From the NCBI GenBank assembly GCA_963457535.1, contig OY734803.1, positions 1,674,001 to 1,738,000 of the forward strand: 64,000 nt of DNA. The letters are read 5' to 3'. The stretch is from JAHRAW01 sp028066695 (GTDB taxonomy: Bacteria; Pseudomonadota; Gammaproteobacteria; Arenicellales; Poriferihabitantaceae). Of the stretch, positions 54,185 to 62,410 are shown piece after piece. The notes beneath the pieces were generated by a model. The model saw only the letters and a list, made by a program, of their open reading frames with translations. It was not told the DNA's origin and made no database searches. A program made the position numbers and the translations under genes. Every line of letters starts with the position of its first letter. Position 1 is the stretch's first letter.

Positions 54185-55295
54185 GCCGCGATTCAAAGTC
54201 AATTCGCGGGTCAATGATGGTGTACATCACATCGCGCACGATTTGCATCAGCATTCCGATGAGCGTGAAGATGTAGAGGGTGGCGAACATCACCGGGTAA
54301 TCGCGGTTGATCGCGGCCTCAAAGCCGAGCAGGCCGAGTCCGTCCAGTGAAAAAATCACTTCAATCAAAAGCGCGCCGGTGAACAAAATGCCGATGAACA
54401 TCGCCGGGAAGCCGGCGATGACGATGAGCATCGCGTTGCGAAACACATGCCCGTAAAGCACCCGGCTTTCCGGCAGTCCCTTGGCGCGCGCGGTCTGCAC
54501 ATACTGCAGTTTAATTTGGTCAAGGAACGAGTTTTTGGTCAGCATGGTGAGGCCGGCGAAACCGCCGATGACCATGGACAGCACCGGCAGCGTGATGTGC
54601 CAGAAGTAGTCGGCGATTTGCCGCCACCACGGAAAGTCCTCCCAGTTTTCGGAAGTCAGGCCGCGCAGCGGGAAGATGTCAAAATAGCGGCCGCCGGAAA
54701 ACAGCACGATCATCAGCACCGCGAAAAGAAAGCTCGGGATGGCGTAGCCGGCGACGATGACGCCGCTGCTCCACGCGTCAAAGCGCGAATCGTCGCGCAC
54801 CGCCTTGCGCACGCCGAGCGGAATGGAGACCAGGTAGATGATCAGCGTGGTCCAAAGCCCGAGCGAAACCGACACCGGCATTTTTTCCACGAGCAGGTCA
54901 ATCACGCGCTTGTCGCTGAAATAACTCTCGCCGAAATCAAAGCGCGCGTAGTCGCGCAGCATTCGAAAAAACCGCTCGTGCGGCGGCTTGTCAAAGCCGT
55001 ATTGTTTTTCAATCGCGGCGATGATTTCCGGGCGCAGCCCCTGCGCGCCGCGGTATTTGCCCGATGATATTCCGCCGCCGCCGCCCAATTCCCCCTGCGC
55101 ATTTTCCGCGCCCGGCACATCGGAGCCGCCGCCGGCAAACCGGCTGGTCGCGGCCGCGCCGTGCCCCTGCCATGTCGCAATCGCCTGCTCCACCGGCCCG
55201 CCGGGCGCGAACTGAATGACCGCGAAATTGACCAGCATGATGCCGAACAAAGTCGGCACGACCAAGAGCAGCCGGCGGATGATGTAGGCGAGCAT
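54177..55295 (-). CDS. yejB: ABC transporter permease YejB
   Basis: DppB-type permease of 372 residues. It starts MLAYIIRRLLLVVPTLFGIM (helix 1). A long periplasmic loop has a glycine/alanine-rich part (GGGSDVPGAENAQGELGGGG) before EIIAAIEKQYGFDKPPHERF, which is characteristic of YejB. The transport signature is YVQTARAKGLPESRVLYGHV. It lies between yejA (15-nt gap) and yejE. Confidence 0.93.
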   Translation of the reverse strand: MLAYIIRRLLLVVPTLFGIMLVNFAVIQFAPGGPVEQAIATWQGHGAAATSRFAGGGSDVPGAENAQGELGGGGGISSGKYRGAQGLRPEIIAAIEKQYGFDKPPHERFFRMLRDYARFDFGESYFSDKRVIDLLVEKMPVSVSLGLWTTLIIYLVSIPLGVRKAVRDDSRFDAWSSGVIVAGYAIPSFLFAVLMIVLFSGGRYFDIFPLRGLTSENWEDFPWWRQIADYFWHITLPVLSMVIGGFAGLTMLTKNSFLDQIKLQYVQTARAKGLPESRVLYGHVFRNAMLIVIAGFPAMFIGILFTGALLIEVIFSLDGLGLLGFEAAINRDYPVMFATLYIFTLIGMLMQIVRDVMYTIIDPRIDFESRHV

Positions 55296-55310
55296 TTTTT
55301 TGTGGGGCGG

Positions 55311-57167
55311 TCAGCGTTTCAACTCGGCATCCTTCTCGCGGTCAACCCACCAAACGCGCGGGAAGCCGGTCGCGTAGACCGGGCTGCGTTCCGGGCGGCC
55401 GAAGCGGTTCCAGTAGGCGACCCAGGCTTCGTCGTTGTAGTAGGTCGGAATCACATAATGGTTCCACAAAAGCACGCGGTCCAGCGCGCGCACCGCGGTT
55501 TGCAGTTCGTCCGCCTCGCGCGCGGCGATTGCTTTTTCTATCAGCGCGTCCACCACCGGGTTTTTGATGCCGCCGGAATTGCCGCCGCGCTGGTCGGCGG
55601 ATTCGGAGCCGAAGAAACTTTTCAGTTCGGTGCCCGGCGGCGGGAAGAAGTTGAGCGCGCCGATCCACATGTCAAAGTCGTAGTCGTGAATGCGCGTGCG
55701 CCACTGCGAGGTGTCCACCAGCCGAATGGAGGCGTCTATGCCGAATTTTTTCAGCGCCTCCACATAGGGCAGCGCGAGGCGCTGCGATTCCGGGTAGGCG
55801 GTCATCAGTTCCAGTTGAAACTGCGCGCCGCTTGCGCGCGACACCAGTTTGCCGCCGCGCAATTCAAAGCCGGCCTCCTTGAAAAGTTGCAGCGCGCGCC
55901 GTTTGCCGGCGCGGTCGCGGCCCGAGCCGTCGGTCTTCGGCGGAATGAACGCGCGTTTCAGCGCGCCCTCGGGAATGTCGTTTGCAAAAGGCGCGAGCAG
56001 CGCGCGTTCGGCCGCGTCCGGCTCGCCGCGCGCGCCGTAGTCGGAGTTTGGAAAATAACTGGCGATGCGCTTGTATTGCCCGTATAACAGCGTGCGCCGA
56101 ATCGCCTCAAAGTCATACAGGTGCAGCAGCGCCTCGCGCACGCGAATGTCGGCGAACTTTTCGCGCTTCAGGTTGAAAAAATACCCGCCCATTCCGCGCG
56201 GGCGTTTGTTCGGCAATTCGGCTTTGATCATGCCGCCGTTTTTTATCGCGGCGATGTCGTATTCGGTCGCCCAGCGCTTGGCGCTGGACTCGGCGCGAAA
56301 ATCAATTTCGCCGGCCTTGAACGCCTCAAACTCAACGGTGAGGTCGCGGTAGTATTCGTAGCGGATTTCGCCGATGTTGTGCAGGCCGCGCTTGTGCGGC
56401 AAATCGCGCGCCCAGTAATTCTCCACGCGCTCGTAGGTGATGGAGCGGCCCGGGTCCAGTTTTTTCACGCGGTAGGGGCCGCTGGTGAGCGGCGGCTCCA
56501 GCGTGGATGCGGTGATGTCGCGCCCCTTCCAGTAATGCACCGGCAGCGGATACATTCCGGCGGCGGTGGTGATCGGTTTCATGCTGCCGCGCGTGGCGAA
56601 ATAAAATTTCAGCAACTTGTCCGACAGCGCTTCGGCGCGCAGCACGTCGGTGTAAAAGGATTGAATGAACGGGCGGCCGTGTTTTTTGACCGCGTCCAGC
56701 GCGTGCACAAAATCGGCGGCGATGACCGGCATGCCGTCGTGATAGACCGCCCGGTCGCGCAACTTGAACACCGCCCAGCTTTTGTCTGCCGGGTATTCCA
56801 CCGACTCGGCGATCAGGCCGTAAAGGCCGTCAATTTCGTCGTCGGAGCCGGCCATTAAACTGTCGTAGAGCGCGCCGATGCTGGACGGCCATTCGCCCTT
56901 TTGCACATAAAAGTTGAGCGTCTCAAATGTGCCGAAAGCGCCGAGCACGACCTTGCCGCCCTTGGGCGCGTTCGGATTGGCGTAGGGCAGGTGCTCTATG
57001 CCGCCGGCGTAAAGCGGCTCGCCGAATTCGGCGATCGCGGTTTTGACCACGGTGTTTTCGTCGGCGCGCGGCGCGGACGAAATACATGCGAGCGGCGCCG
57101 CGAGCAGGGCGGCGAGCAAAACGAAGCGCGGCGGGGCCGGCGCGCGGGCACTGTGCATGGGCGTCAT
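55311..57167 (-). CDS. yejA: Periplasmic peptide-binding protein YejA
   Basis: Solute-binding protein of cluster C (SBP_bac_5), 618 residues, with an N-terminal signal sequence (PPRFVLLAALLAAPLACISS). Family sequence: HLPYANPNAPKGGKVVLGAF, TFETLNFYVQKGEWP, YGLIAESVEYPADKSWAVFK, ADFVHALDAVKKHGRPF, GPYRVKKLDPGRSITYERV, RVREALLHLYDFEAI and the C-terminal HYVIPTYYNDEAWVAYWNRF. FGEPLYAGGIEHLPY at the mature N-terminus is YejA-like. First gene of the yejABEF operon, divergent from mutY. Confidence 0.93.
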   Translation of the reverse strand: MTPMHSARAPAPPRFVLLAALLAAPLACISSAPRADENTVVKTAIAEFGEPLYAGGIEHLPYANPNAPKGGKVVLGAFGTFETLNFYVQKGEWPSSIGALYDSLMAGSDDEIDGLYGLIAESVEYPADKSWAVFKLRDRAVYHDGMPVIAADFVHALDAVKKHGRPFIQSFYTDVLRAEALSDKLLKFYFATRGSMKPITTAAGMYPLPVHYWKGRDITASTLEPPLTSGPYRVKKLDPGRSITYERVENYWARDLPHKRGLHNIGEIRYEYYRDLTVEFEAFKAGEIDFRAESSAKRWATEYDIAAIKNGGMIKAELPNKRPRGMGGYFFNLKREKFADIRVREALLHLYDFEAIRRTLLYGQYKRIASYFPNSDYGARGEPDAAERALLAPFANDIPEGALKRAFIPPKTDGSGRDRAGKRRALQLFKEAGFELRGGKLVSRASGAQFQLELMTAYPESQRLALPYVEALKKFGIDASIRLVDTSQWRTRIHDYDFDMWIGALNFFPPPGTELKSFFGSESADQRGGNSGGIKNPVVDALIEKAIAAREADELQTAVRALDRVLLWNHYVIPTYYNDEAWVAYWNRFGRPERSPVYATGFPRVWWVDREKDAELKR

Positions 57168-57195
57168 CGGGCGGGGTTGCAGCGGCGGGTTGCGG

Positions 57196-57206
57196 TATTA
57201 TGCCAT
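57196..57206. promoter_or_regulatory. Overlapping divergent -10 elements, yejA and mutY
   Basis: On the minus strand TGG-CATAAT (57205-57197) is an extended -10 about 30 nt before the yejA start. On the plus strand TATTAT (57196-57201) ends 5 nt before the mutY ATG, so that transcript may be leaderless or use a later start. Confidence 0.4.
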
Positions 57207-58316
57207 ATGCCGCCAGTTTCCCGCCGGAATTTTTTGCAGCGCGCGCCGTCCGCGTCCGAGATGGCGCTGTTTCGCCGCCGCGCGTTGCGGTGGTTTGACC
57301 GCCACGGACGAAAGTCGCTGCCGTGGCAGCGCGCGCGCGGCGCGTATGCGGCCTGGGTCGCCGAGATCATGCTGCAGCAAACGCGCGTCGGCACGGTGAT
57401 TCCGTATTACAAAAAATTCATCGCGCGATTCCCAAACATCGCCGCGCTCGCCGAAGCCGCGCCGGACGAGTTGCTGCATTACTGGTCGGGGCTCGGCTAT
57501 TACGCGCGCGCCAGAAATTTGCAGGCGGCCGCGAAAAAAATCATCGCACAGCACGGCGGCGTTTTTCCGGAGAAATTTGAAGATGCGCTGGCGCTGCCCG
57601 GCATCGGCCGCTCCACCGCCGGCGCCATTCTCGCGTTCGCGCATGGCGCGCGGCGCGCGGTGCTGGACGCAAATGTCCGCCGCGTCCTCGCCCGCCATTA
57701 CGCGGTCGGCGAAGACGGCGACGCGCGCGGCGCCGAGGCGCAACTCTGGGAACTCGCCGGGCGTTTGCTGCCGCGCGCGCGCGTCGGCGATTACAACCAG
57801 GCGCTGATGGACATCGGCGCGGGCGTCTGCACGGCCCGCCCGAACTGCGCCGAATGCCCGCTCGCCGCGAGTTGCGAAGCCCGCCGCCGCGGCGAGCAAC
57901 TCGCCTATCCGCGCCGCGCGGGGAAACGCGCGCGGCCGAGCAAGTCGGTGACCATGCTGCTGGTGCAAAACCGCTGCGCCGAATTGCTGCTGGTGCGCCG
58001 CCCGCCGAGCGGCATTTGGGGCGGCCTGTGGTCGCCGCCGGAATACGCGCACAACGGCCGCGCCGCGCCGCGCGCCGCCATCGTCCGCGACTGCGAACTG
58101 CAATTCGGCCTGGTGGTGAAACCCGGCCGCGCATTGCCCGGCATCCGCCACTCCTTCACCCATTTTGATTTGGACATTCGCCCGCTGCCGGCCGCGGTGG
58201 TCGCGGCCGCGCCGCGCGTGATGGACGGCGGCGCGCAAATCTGGTACAACCCGAAAAAGCCCGCGCGCATCGGCCTGCCGTCCGCGGTCGGGCGCATACT
58301 GGAGATGCTTCGGTGA
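57207..58316 (+). CDS. mutY: A/G-specific adenine glycosylase
   Basis: Base-excision repair enzyme, 369 residues, removing adenine mispaired with 8-oxoguanine. Seen: WFDRHGRKSLPWQ, catalytic-Glu helix VAEIMLQQTRVGTVIPYY, helix-hairpin-helix LPGIGRSTAGAILAFA with the catalytic Asp in VLDANVRRVLARH, and Fe-S ligands CTARPNCAECPLAASC. The C-terminal NUDIX-like 8-oxoG recognition domain (LLLVRRPPSGIWGGLWSPPE) is present. A later ATG at 57261 (MALFRRRALRWF) matches the usual MutY start and is a serious alternative, since the -10 box abuts 57207. The stop overlaps yggX. Confidence 0.95.
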   Translation: MPPVSRRNFLQRAPSASEMALFRRRALRWFDRHGRKSLPWQRARGAYAAWVAEIMLQQTRVGTVIPYYKKFIARFPNIAALAEAAPDELLHYWSGLGYYARARNLQAAAKKIIAQHGGVFPEKFEDALALPGIGRSTAGAILAFAHGARRAVLDANVRRVLARHYAVGEDGDARGAEAQLWELAGRLLPRARVGDYNQALMDIGAGVCTARPNCAECPLAASCEARRRGEQLAYPRRAGKRARPSKSVTMLLVQNRCAELLLVRRPPSGIWGGLWSPPEYAHNGRAAPRAAIVRDCELQFGLVVKPGRALPGIRHSFTHFDLDIRPLPAAVVAAAPRVMDGGAQIWYNPKKPARIGLPSAVGRILEMLR

Positions 58317-58579
58317 CCCGAAAAGTGCACTGCGTAAAACTCGGCAAAGAGTCCGAAGGGCTCGACCATCCGCCGTGGCCCGGCGAACTCGGCAAGCGGC
58401 TGTTTGAAAATGTCTCCAAGGAAGCCTGGCAGGAATGGCTGCGCCGGCAGACCATCCTGATCAACGAATACAAACTCAATCCGCTGGACGCGAAACACAA
58501 GCGCTATCTCGCCGAGCAGATGGAGGCGTGGTTTTTCGGCGACGGAATCGTCATGCCCGACGAGTGGCGCCCCGAGTAA
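58313..58579 (+). CDS. yggX: Probable Fe(2+)-trafficking protein YggX
   Basis: Small soluble protein, 88 residues, GTG start overlapping the mutY stop. Sequence RKVHCVKLGKESEGLDHPPW with the single conserved Cys near the N-terminus, then WQEWLRRQTILINEYKLNP and FFGDGIVMPDEWRPE, matches YggX along its whole length. It is linked to oxidative-damage resistance of Fe-S proteins. The mutY-yggX pairing is conserved in gammaproteobacteria. Confidence 0.96.
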   Translation: MTRKVHCVKLGKESEGLDHPPWPGELGKRLFENVSKEAWQEWLRRQTILINEYKLNPLDAKHKRYLAEQMEAWFFGDGIVMPDEWRPE

Positions 58580-58591
58580 CGCCGCGTCCGC

Positions 58592-58620
58592 TTGACAAGT
58601 TGCGGCGGTTTTCTTAAAAT
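58592..58620 (+). promoter_or_regulatory. Near-consensus sigma70 promoter
   Basis: TTGACA (58592-58597), 17-nt spacer, TAAAAT (58615-58620, one mismatch). It drives the small gene starting at 58671 and is one of the two best promoters in the window. Confidence 0.7.
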
Positions 58621-58670
58621 CGCCGCATCCAATTACAACACCCGACTTACAACACCGGCCGGAGAGCGGC

Positions 58671-58934
58671 ATGACTTTTGACACCTGCGAGCAATTTTTG
58701 GACGCGGTTTTTCGCGCCGCGCATGCCATGGGCTACGCGCGCGAACTCGGCAAGGACGGCTGGCAAATCGGCCTCGGCGGCGAAGTGCTGCACGAGGGGC
58801 ATCTGGCGGAAATGTACCCGGACATTCTGGAGCCGGGAACCGACGTGTCGTTTCTGATCAGCGAGGTCGCGCCGGGCCGCGAAGGCGCGCACGAGCCGAT
58901 GCGGGAGATTATTGAGAAGATACAGAAGGGGTGA
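58671..58934 (+). CDS. Small protein of unknown function
   Basis: An 87-residue acidic, soluble protein starting MTFDTCEQFLDAVFRAA. GGAGAG lies 6 nt before the ATG and a strong promoter lies about 50 nt upstream, so it is probably well expressed as a single gene. Predicted mixed helix/strand; segment WQIGLGGEVLHEGHLAEMYP and the C-terminal REIIEKIQKG helix are the clearest features. No signal peptide, membrane helix or known motif. No family recognised. Confidence 0.65.
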   Translation: MTFDTCEQFLDAVFRAAHAMGYARELGKDGWQIGLGGEVLHEGHLAEMYPDILEPGTDVSFLISEVAPGREGAHEPMREIIEKIQKG

Positions 58935-58988
58935 GGGGGAATTCCCGAAGCGCGGCGGAATTCGCGGTGTTCCGGCGGTGAGTCCGTT

Positions 58989-58994
58989 TATACT
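58989..58994 (+). promoter_or_regulatory. Possible -10 for the 164-residue unknown gene
   Basis: TATACT about 94 nt upstream of the ATG at 59088, without a convincing -35. The remaining gap (58995-59087) shows nothing else I can support. Confidence 0.25.
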
Positions 58995-59087
58995 TTCCTA
59001 TCGACGCAACAATCAGGACGAAACCGGCAATCTTCGCCCGGCACAATCAACTTCCGTTCCGCGCCCGCCGCACGACAATTTCATTCA

Positions 59088-59582
59088 ATGAACATAGTTC
59101 TTGCCGCAATTACCAGCGCCATTATCAGCGCGGCTATCAGTCTGTTTATCAGCGGGCGCACCATCCGCCGGGGCCGGCGAAAGGTTGCCGACGCCATTTG
59201 GTTTCACATTCGGCGGTCTATTGAGACTCTCGAACCCATGCTGGATGATGACGGTATCAAGTGGCTGAAAGAGAAAATCGAGAACGACGCGTCCTATGTT
59301 CCTTATATGCCGTGGTCGGACAACGATGACCTGACTTACGACCAGGTAATTGAAGCGCTGGAGAATCTAAACGATGAGGAGGAGGAAATTTTGATGTCGT
59401 ATTTCCACAGCCACCAAACTCTGCGCGCGCTTGCCAAGTCTTTGTCTCTGGACTTCGTTCGGAAATTTCCGAAAGAAAGAACGCTCCGGTGGTTCGAACT
59501 GTTTCAGTATTATGGAAACGAAACCGTTCGTTTTGCCAAGCAAGCCGAAGAACAGGATCTTTTTGGAAAGCGAAAAAAATAA
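59088..59582 (+). CDS. Membrane-anchored protein of unknown function
   Basis: A 164-residue protein with an N-terminal membrane helix (IVLAAITSAIISAAISLFI) followed by a basic stretch (RTIRRGRRK), so the N-terminus is anchored with the rest in the cytoplasm (positive-inside). The soluble part is charged and helical (WLKEKIENDASYVP; IEALENLNDEEEEILMSYF; LAKSLSLDFVRKFPKERTL). Codon use is more AT-ending than in neighbouring housekeeping genes. No Shine-Dalgarno is obvious. It ends at a TAA inside the A-rich side of a terminator hairpin shared with the minus strand. No family recognised. Confidence 0.65.
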   Translation: MNIVLAAITSAIISAAISLFISGRTIRRGRRKVADAIWFHIRRSIETLEPMLDDDGIKWLKEKIENDASYVPYMPWSDNDDLTYDQVIEALENLNDEEEEILMSYFHSHQTLRALAKSLSLDFVRKFPKERTLRWFELFQYYGNETVRFAKQAEEQDLFGKRKK

Positions 59583-59612
59583 AAGCGGCCGCGCCGTAAC
59601 GGCGGCCGCTTT
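59573..59612 (-). terminator. Intrinsic terminator (strong on the minus strand, probably bidirectional)
   Basis: AAAGCGGCCGC (59612-59602), 9-nt loop, GCGGCCGCTTT (59592-59582), then TATTTTTTT on the minus strand. The 11-bp stem plus T tract is a textbook intrinsic terminator for the tiny minus-strand gene; read on the plus strand it follows the stop of the 59088 gene but has only a short T run. Confidence 0.8.
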
Positions 59613-59627
59613 CTCAGGGGGCAACGG

Positions 59628-59675
59628 TCAGATGAACGGAATTGCCCCCGGGCCGAGATTGGTCAAAGTTTTCAT
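59628..59675 (-). CDS. 15-residue peptide gene with its own promoter, SD and terminator
   Basis: A 16-codon reading frame encoding MKTLTNLGPGAIPFI. It is preceded at 5 nt by AGGAGG within AGGAGGTG (59686-59679), an almost perfect Shine-Dalgarno. A good promoter is centred about 65 nt upstream (59755-59728), and the stop lies 15 nt before a strong terminator stem. The predicted transcript is about 150 nt and contains nothing else. The SD can pair with CACCT just upstream (CACCT-AGG-AGGTG), a possible translational control. The peptide is neutral-to-basic with a hydrophobic, Gly/Pro-containing C-terminus. I recognise no family; a peptide signal, RiPP-like precursor or a dual-function small RNA are all possible. 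Confidence 0.5.
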   Translation of the reverse strand: MKTLTNLGPGAIPFI

Positions 59676-59727
59676 GAGCACCTCCTAGGTGGTTGAAAGG
59701 GACCGGCCAATCGCGCCAGTATCCGCA

Positions 59728-59755
59728 ATTATAGGGATACCAGCAAAAAAATCAA
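59728..59755 (-). promoter_or_regulatory. Promoter of the 15-residue peptide gene
   Basis: Minus strand: TTGATT (59755-59750), 16-nt spacer, perfect TATAAT (59733-59728). Transcription should start near 59721, giving a leader of about 46 nt. Confidence 0.65.
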
Positions 59756-59874
59756 GCGAGCCCGACAAAAAATTACGCGGTAAAATCCGCATGTTGCGTG
59801 AAAACACGCCGTTTTTGGCGGGTTTTGCAACCATGCCAACATCATAAACATCCCCGTTCCCCGCGCGCAACCCC

Positions 59875-60954
59875 ATGGACAACATCATCGTAGGCATGTC
59901 CGGCGGCGTCGACTCTTCGGTCGCCGCGCATTCCCTGCTGGAAGCGGGGCACAAAGTCACCGGCCTCTTCATGAAAAACTGGGAGGAGGACGACGACGCG
60001 GAATACTGCGCCGCGGCCGAGGATTTGGCCGACGCCGAGGAAGTCTGCAGGCAGTTGGAAATTCCGCTTCGCACGATCAACTTCTCGCACGAATACTGGA
60101 CGCGCGTGTTCAAGGTGTTCCTTGACGAATACCGCAACGGGCGCACGCCGAATCCGGATGTGGTGTGCAACAAGGAAATCAAGTTCAAGGAGTTTCTGGA
60201 TTGGGCGCTGCGGCTCGGCGCGGATTACATCGCGACCGGGCATTACGCGCGGCGCGACGCCGATGCCGATAACGGCGGGCGAAATTTTTTGCTGCGCAAG
60301 GGATGCGATGATGAAAAAGACCAGAGTTATTTTCTGCACACGCTTGGGCAGGATGCGCTGCGGCGCTGCGCGTTTCCGGTCGGCGCGATGCAAAAGTCGC
60401 AGGTGCGCGCGCGCGCGCGCGAACTGGGGCTGCCGACCCACGACAAAAAAGACAGCACCGGCATCTGCTTCATCGGCGAGCGGCGCTTCGCCGATTTTCT
60501 CGCGCGGTTTTTGCCGGAGCGCGCCGGAAAAATCAAAACGCCCGAAGGCGAAGTGGTCGGCGAGCACCGCGGCGCGTGCTATTACACCATCGGGCAGCGC
60601 CGCGGACTCGGCATCGGCGGCGACGGCGAGGCCTGGTATGTCGCCGGTAAGGACATCGCGAGCAACACCGTCTACGCGGTGCAGGGGCATGAGCACCCGG
60701 CGCTGCTGGCGCGCGCGGTTATCGCCGAGGATCTGCATTGGATTGGCGGCGCGCCGCCGCCGCTGCCGGCAAAATGCGCGGCGAAAACGCGCTACCGCCA
60801 GCCCGACCAGGACTGTGTGATCTCCATGCTCGGCCCCGACTTTTCGCGGATTGAATTTGAGCGGCCGCAGTGGGCGGTCGCGCCCGGGCAGTCGGTGGTG
60901 TTTTACCGCGGCGACATCTGCATCGGCGGCGGCGTAATTCGCGCGGCCGAGTGA
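59875..60954 (+). CDS. mnmA: tRNA-specific 2-thiouridylase MnmA
   Basis: Enzyme (359 residues) that thiolates U34 of tRNA-Lys, -Glu and -Gln. PP-loop ATPase motif VGMSGGVDSSVAAHSLLE, GLFMKNWEEDD, the first catalytic Cys in TPNPDVVCNKEIKFK, DQSYFLHTLGQ, the second Cys in DSTGICFIGERRF and C-terminal GQRRGLGIGG and PGQSVVFYRGDICIGGG are all visible. It starts ATGGACAACATC at 59875. The upstream gap holds the divergent tiny peptide gene; a candidate -35 TTGCAA near 59823 lacks a clear -10. Confidence 0.97.
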   Translation: MDNIIVGMSGGVDSSVAAHSLLEAGHKVTGLFMKNWEEDDDAEYCAAAEDLADAEEVCRQLEIPLRTINFSHEYWTRVFKVFLDEYRNGRTPNPDVVCNKEIKFKEFLDWALRLGADYIATGHYARRDADADNGGRNFLLRKGCDDEKDQSYFLHTLGQDALRRCAFPVGAMQKSQVRARARELGLPTHDKKDSTGICFIGERRFADFLARFLPERAGKIKTPEGEVVGEHRGACYYTIGQRRGLGIGGDGEAWYVAGKDIASNTVYAVQGHEHPALLARAVIAEDLHWIGGAPPPLPAKCAAKTRYRQPDQDCVISMLGPDFSRIEFERPQWAVAPGQSVVFYRGDICIGGGVIRAAE

Positions 60955-60960
60955 ATGCCG

Positions 60961-60969
60961 TGCTATGAT
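60961..60969 (+). promoter_or_regulatory. Extended -10 in front of purB
   Basis: TGC followed by TATGAT (60964-60969). It overlaps the first in-frame ATG (60965), which would lie upstream of the transcript start; this decides for the GTG start at 60995. Confidence 0.4.
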
Positions 60970-60994
60970 TGGACTCCCCAACCGAGCCCCAGTC

Positions 60995-62410
60995 GTGGCA
61001 ACTTCCCCGCTTCCCCTGAATGCATTGACCGCGCTTTCGCCGCTGGACGGGCGCTATCACCGCAAGTGCGCGCGGTTGCGGCAATTTTTCAGCGAGTTCG
61101 CCTTGATGCGCGCGCGCGTAACAGTGGAAGTGGAATGGCTGCTGCACCTGTCGGCGCAGCGCGGCGTCAAAGAAGTGGCGGAATTTGCGGCCGGAGACGC
61201 GAAATTTTTGCGCGGCTTGTGCGCCGGATTTTCCATGCGCGACGCCGCGCGCATTAAGGAGTACGACAACAAGATCAACCACGACGTCAAGGCGGTTGAG
61301 TATTTCATCAAGGAAAAAATCGGCGCGCGAAAATCGCCGGCGCTTTCCAAATGCGGCGAGTTCGTCCATTTCGCCTGCACTTCCGAGGACATCAACAACC
61401 TTGCCTATGCGCTGCTGATGAAGCGCGCGCGCGAGGAGGTAATGCTTCCGCAAATGCGCGCGCTAATTGATGCGCTGCGTGCGCTGGCAAAAAAGCACGC
61501 CAAACAGCCGATGCTCGCGCGCACCCACGGCCAGCCGGCCAGCCCGACCACCGTCGGCAAGGAGTTCGCCAATTTCGCCGCGCGTTTTGCGCGCGCGCAC
61601 GACGATTTCGCCGCGCTGCCAATGCCGGCGAAATTCAACGGCGCGAGCGGCAACTTCAACGCCCACCTCGCGGCCTACCCAAAATTGAACTGGGACGGCA
61701 TCGCGGCCGCGTTCGTGCGCGGTTTCGGCCTGGAATACCAGCCGATGAGCACGCAAATAGAGCCGCACGACCACCTCGCCGCGCTGTGCGACGGTTTGCG
61801 CCGCTTCAACACGATTGCGCTGGACCTTGACCGCGACATGTGGGGCTACATTTCGCTCGGCTATTTTCGCCGCAAGGTCGCAAAAGGCGAAGTGGAGTCC
61901 AGCGTGATGCCGCACAAAGTCAATCCGATAGACTTTGAAAACTCTGAGGGAAACCTCGGCGTCGCCAACGCATTGCTGCTGCATTTGTCGGAGAAACTTC
62001 CGGTCAGCCGCTGGCAGCGCGACCTGAGCGATTCCACCGCGCTGCGCAACCTCGGCGTCGCCGTCGGCCACTCCATGCTCGCGCTCGCGGCGAGCGTCAA
62101 AGGTCTGTCGCAACTGGAATTGAATGCAGCGCAACTTCGCGATGACTTGGAGCGCAACTGGGAGGTGCTGGCCGAGGCGGTGCAAACGGTGATGCGCCGC
62201 CATGGAGTCGCGCGCCCGTATGAAAAACTCAAGGAGTTGATGCGCGGCGGCGCAACGCGCGATGACTTGCGCGCATTCATAGGGAAGTTGGAAATTCCCG
62301 CGGAAGCGAAGCGGCGCCTGCTGGAAATGACGCCGGCGAATTACACCGGCCGCGCCGCCGAAGCCGCGGCGAAATGGAGCGCCGGCGCCACGAGCATGAG
62401 GCGCGGCTGA
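60995..62410 (+). CDS. purB: Adenylosuccinate lyase
   Basis: Fumarase-superfamily lyase acting twice in purine synthesis (SAICAR and adenylosuccinate cleavage), 471 residues from GTG 60995. The N-terminus LNALTALSPLDGRYHRK matches PurB closely. Other landmarks: HDVKAVEYFIKEKI, FVHFACTSEDINNLAYALL, MLARTHGQPASPTTVGKEF, FNGASGNFNAHLAAYP and the signature loop VESSVMPHKVNPIDFENSEG with the catalytic Ser. An ATG at 60965 would add ten residues but lies inside a -10 element. The stop overlaps the pyrD start (TGATG). Confidence 0.95.
   Translation: MATSPLPLNALTALSPLDGRYHRKCARLRQFFSEFALMRARVTVEVEWLLHLSAQRGVKEVAEFAAGDAKFLRGLCAGFSMRDAARIKEYDNKINHDVKAVEYFIKEKIGARKSPALSKCGEFVHFACTSEDINNLAYALLMKRAREEVMLPQMRALIDALRALAKKHAKQPMLARTHGQPASPTTVGKEFANFAARFARAHDDFAALPMPAKFNGASGNFNAHLAAYPKLNWDGIAAAFVRGFGLEYQPMSTQIEPHDHLAALCDGLRRFNTIALDLDRDMWGYISLGYFRRKVAKGEVESSVMPHKVNPIDFENSEGNLGVANALLLHLSEKLPVSRWQRDLSDSTALRNLGVAVGHSMLALAASVKGLSQLELNAAQLRDDLERNWEVLAEAVQTVMRRHGVARPYEKLKELMRGGATRDDLRAFIGKLEIPAEAKRRLLEMTPANYTGRAAEAAAKWSAGATSMRRG

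Noticed and set aside
59628..59675. The 15-codon frame as a leader peptide of an attenuator
   Set aside because: No minus-strand gene follows the terminator; the sequence beyond is antisense to the 59088-59582 gene, and the peptide has no run of one regulatory amino acid.
60965..60994. ATG 60965 as the purB start
   Set aside because: It lies inside the TGC-TATGAT promoter element, has no Shine-Dalgarno, and the added residues do not match the usual PurB N-terminus.
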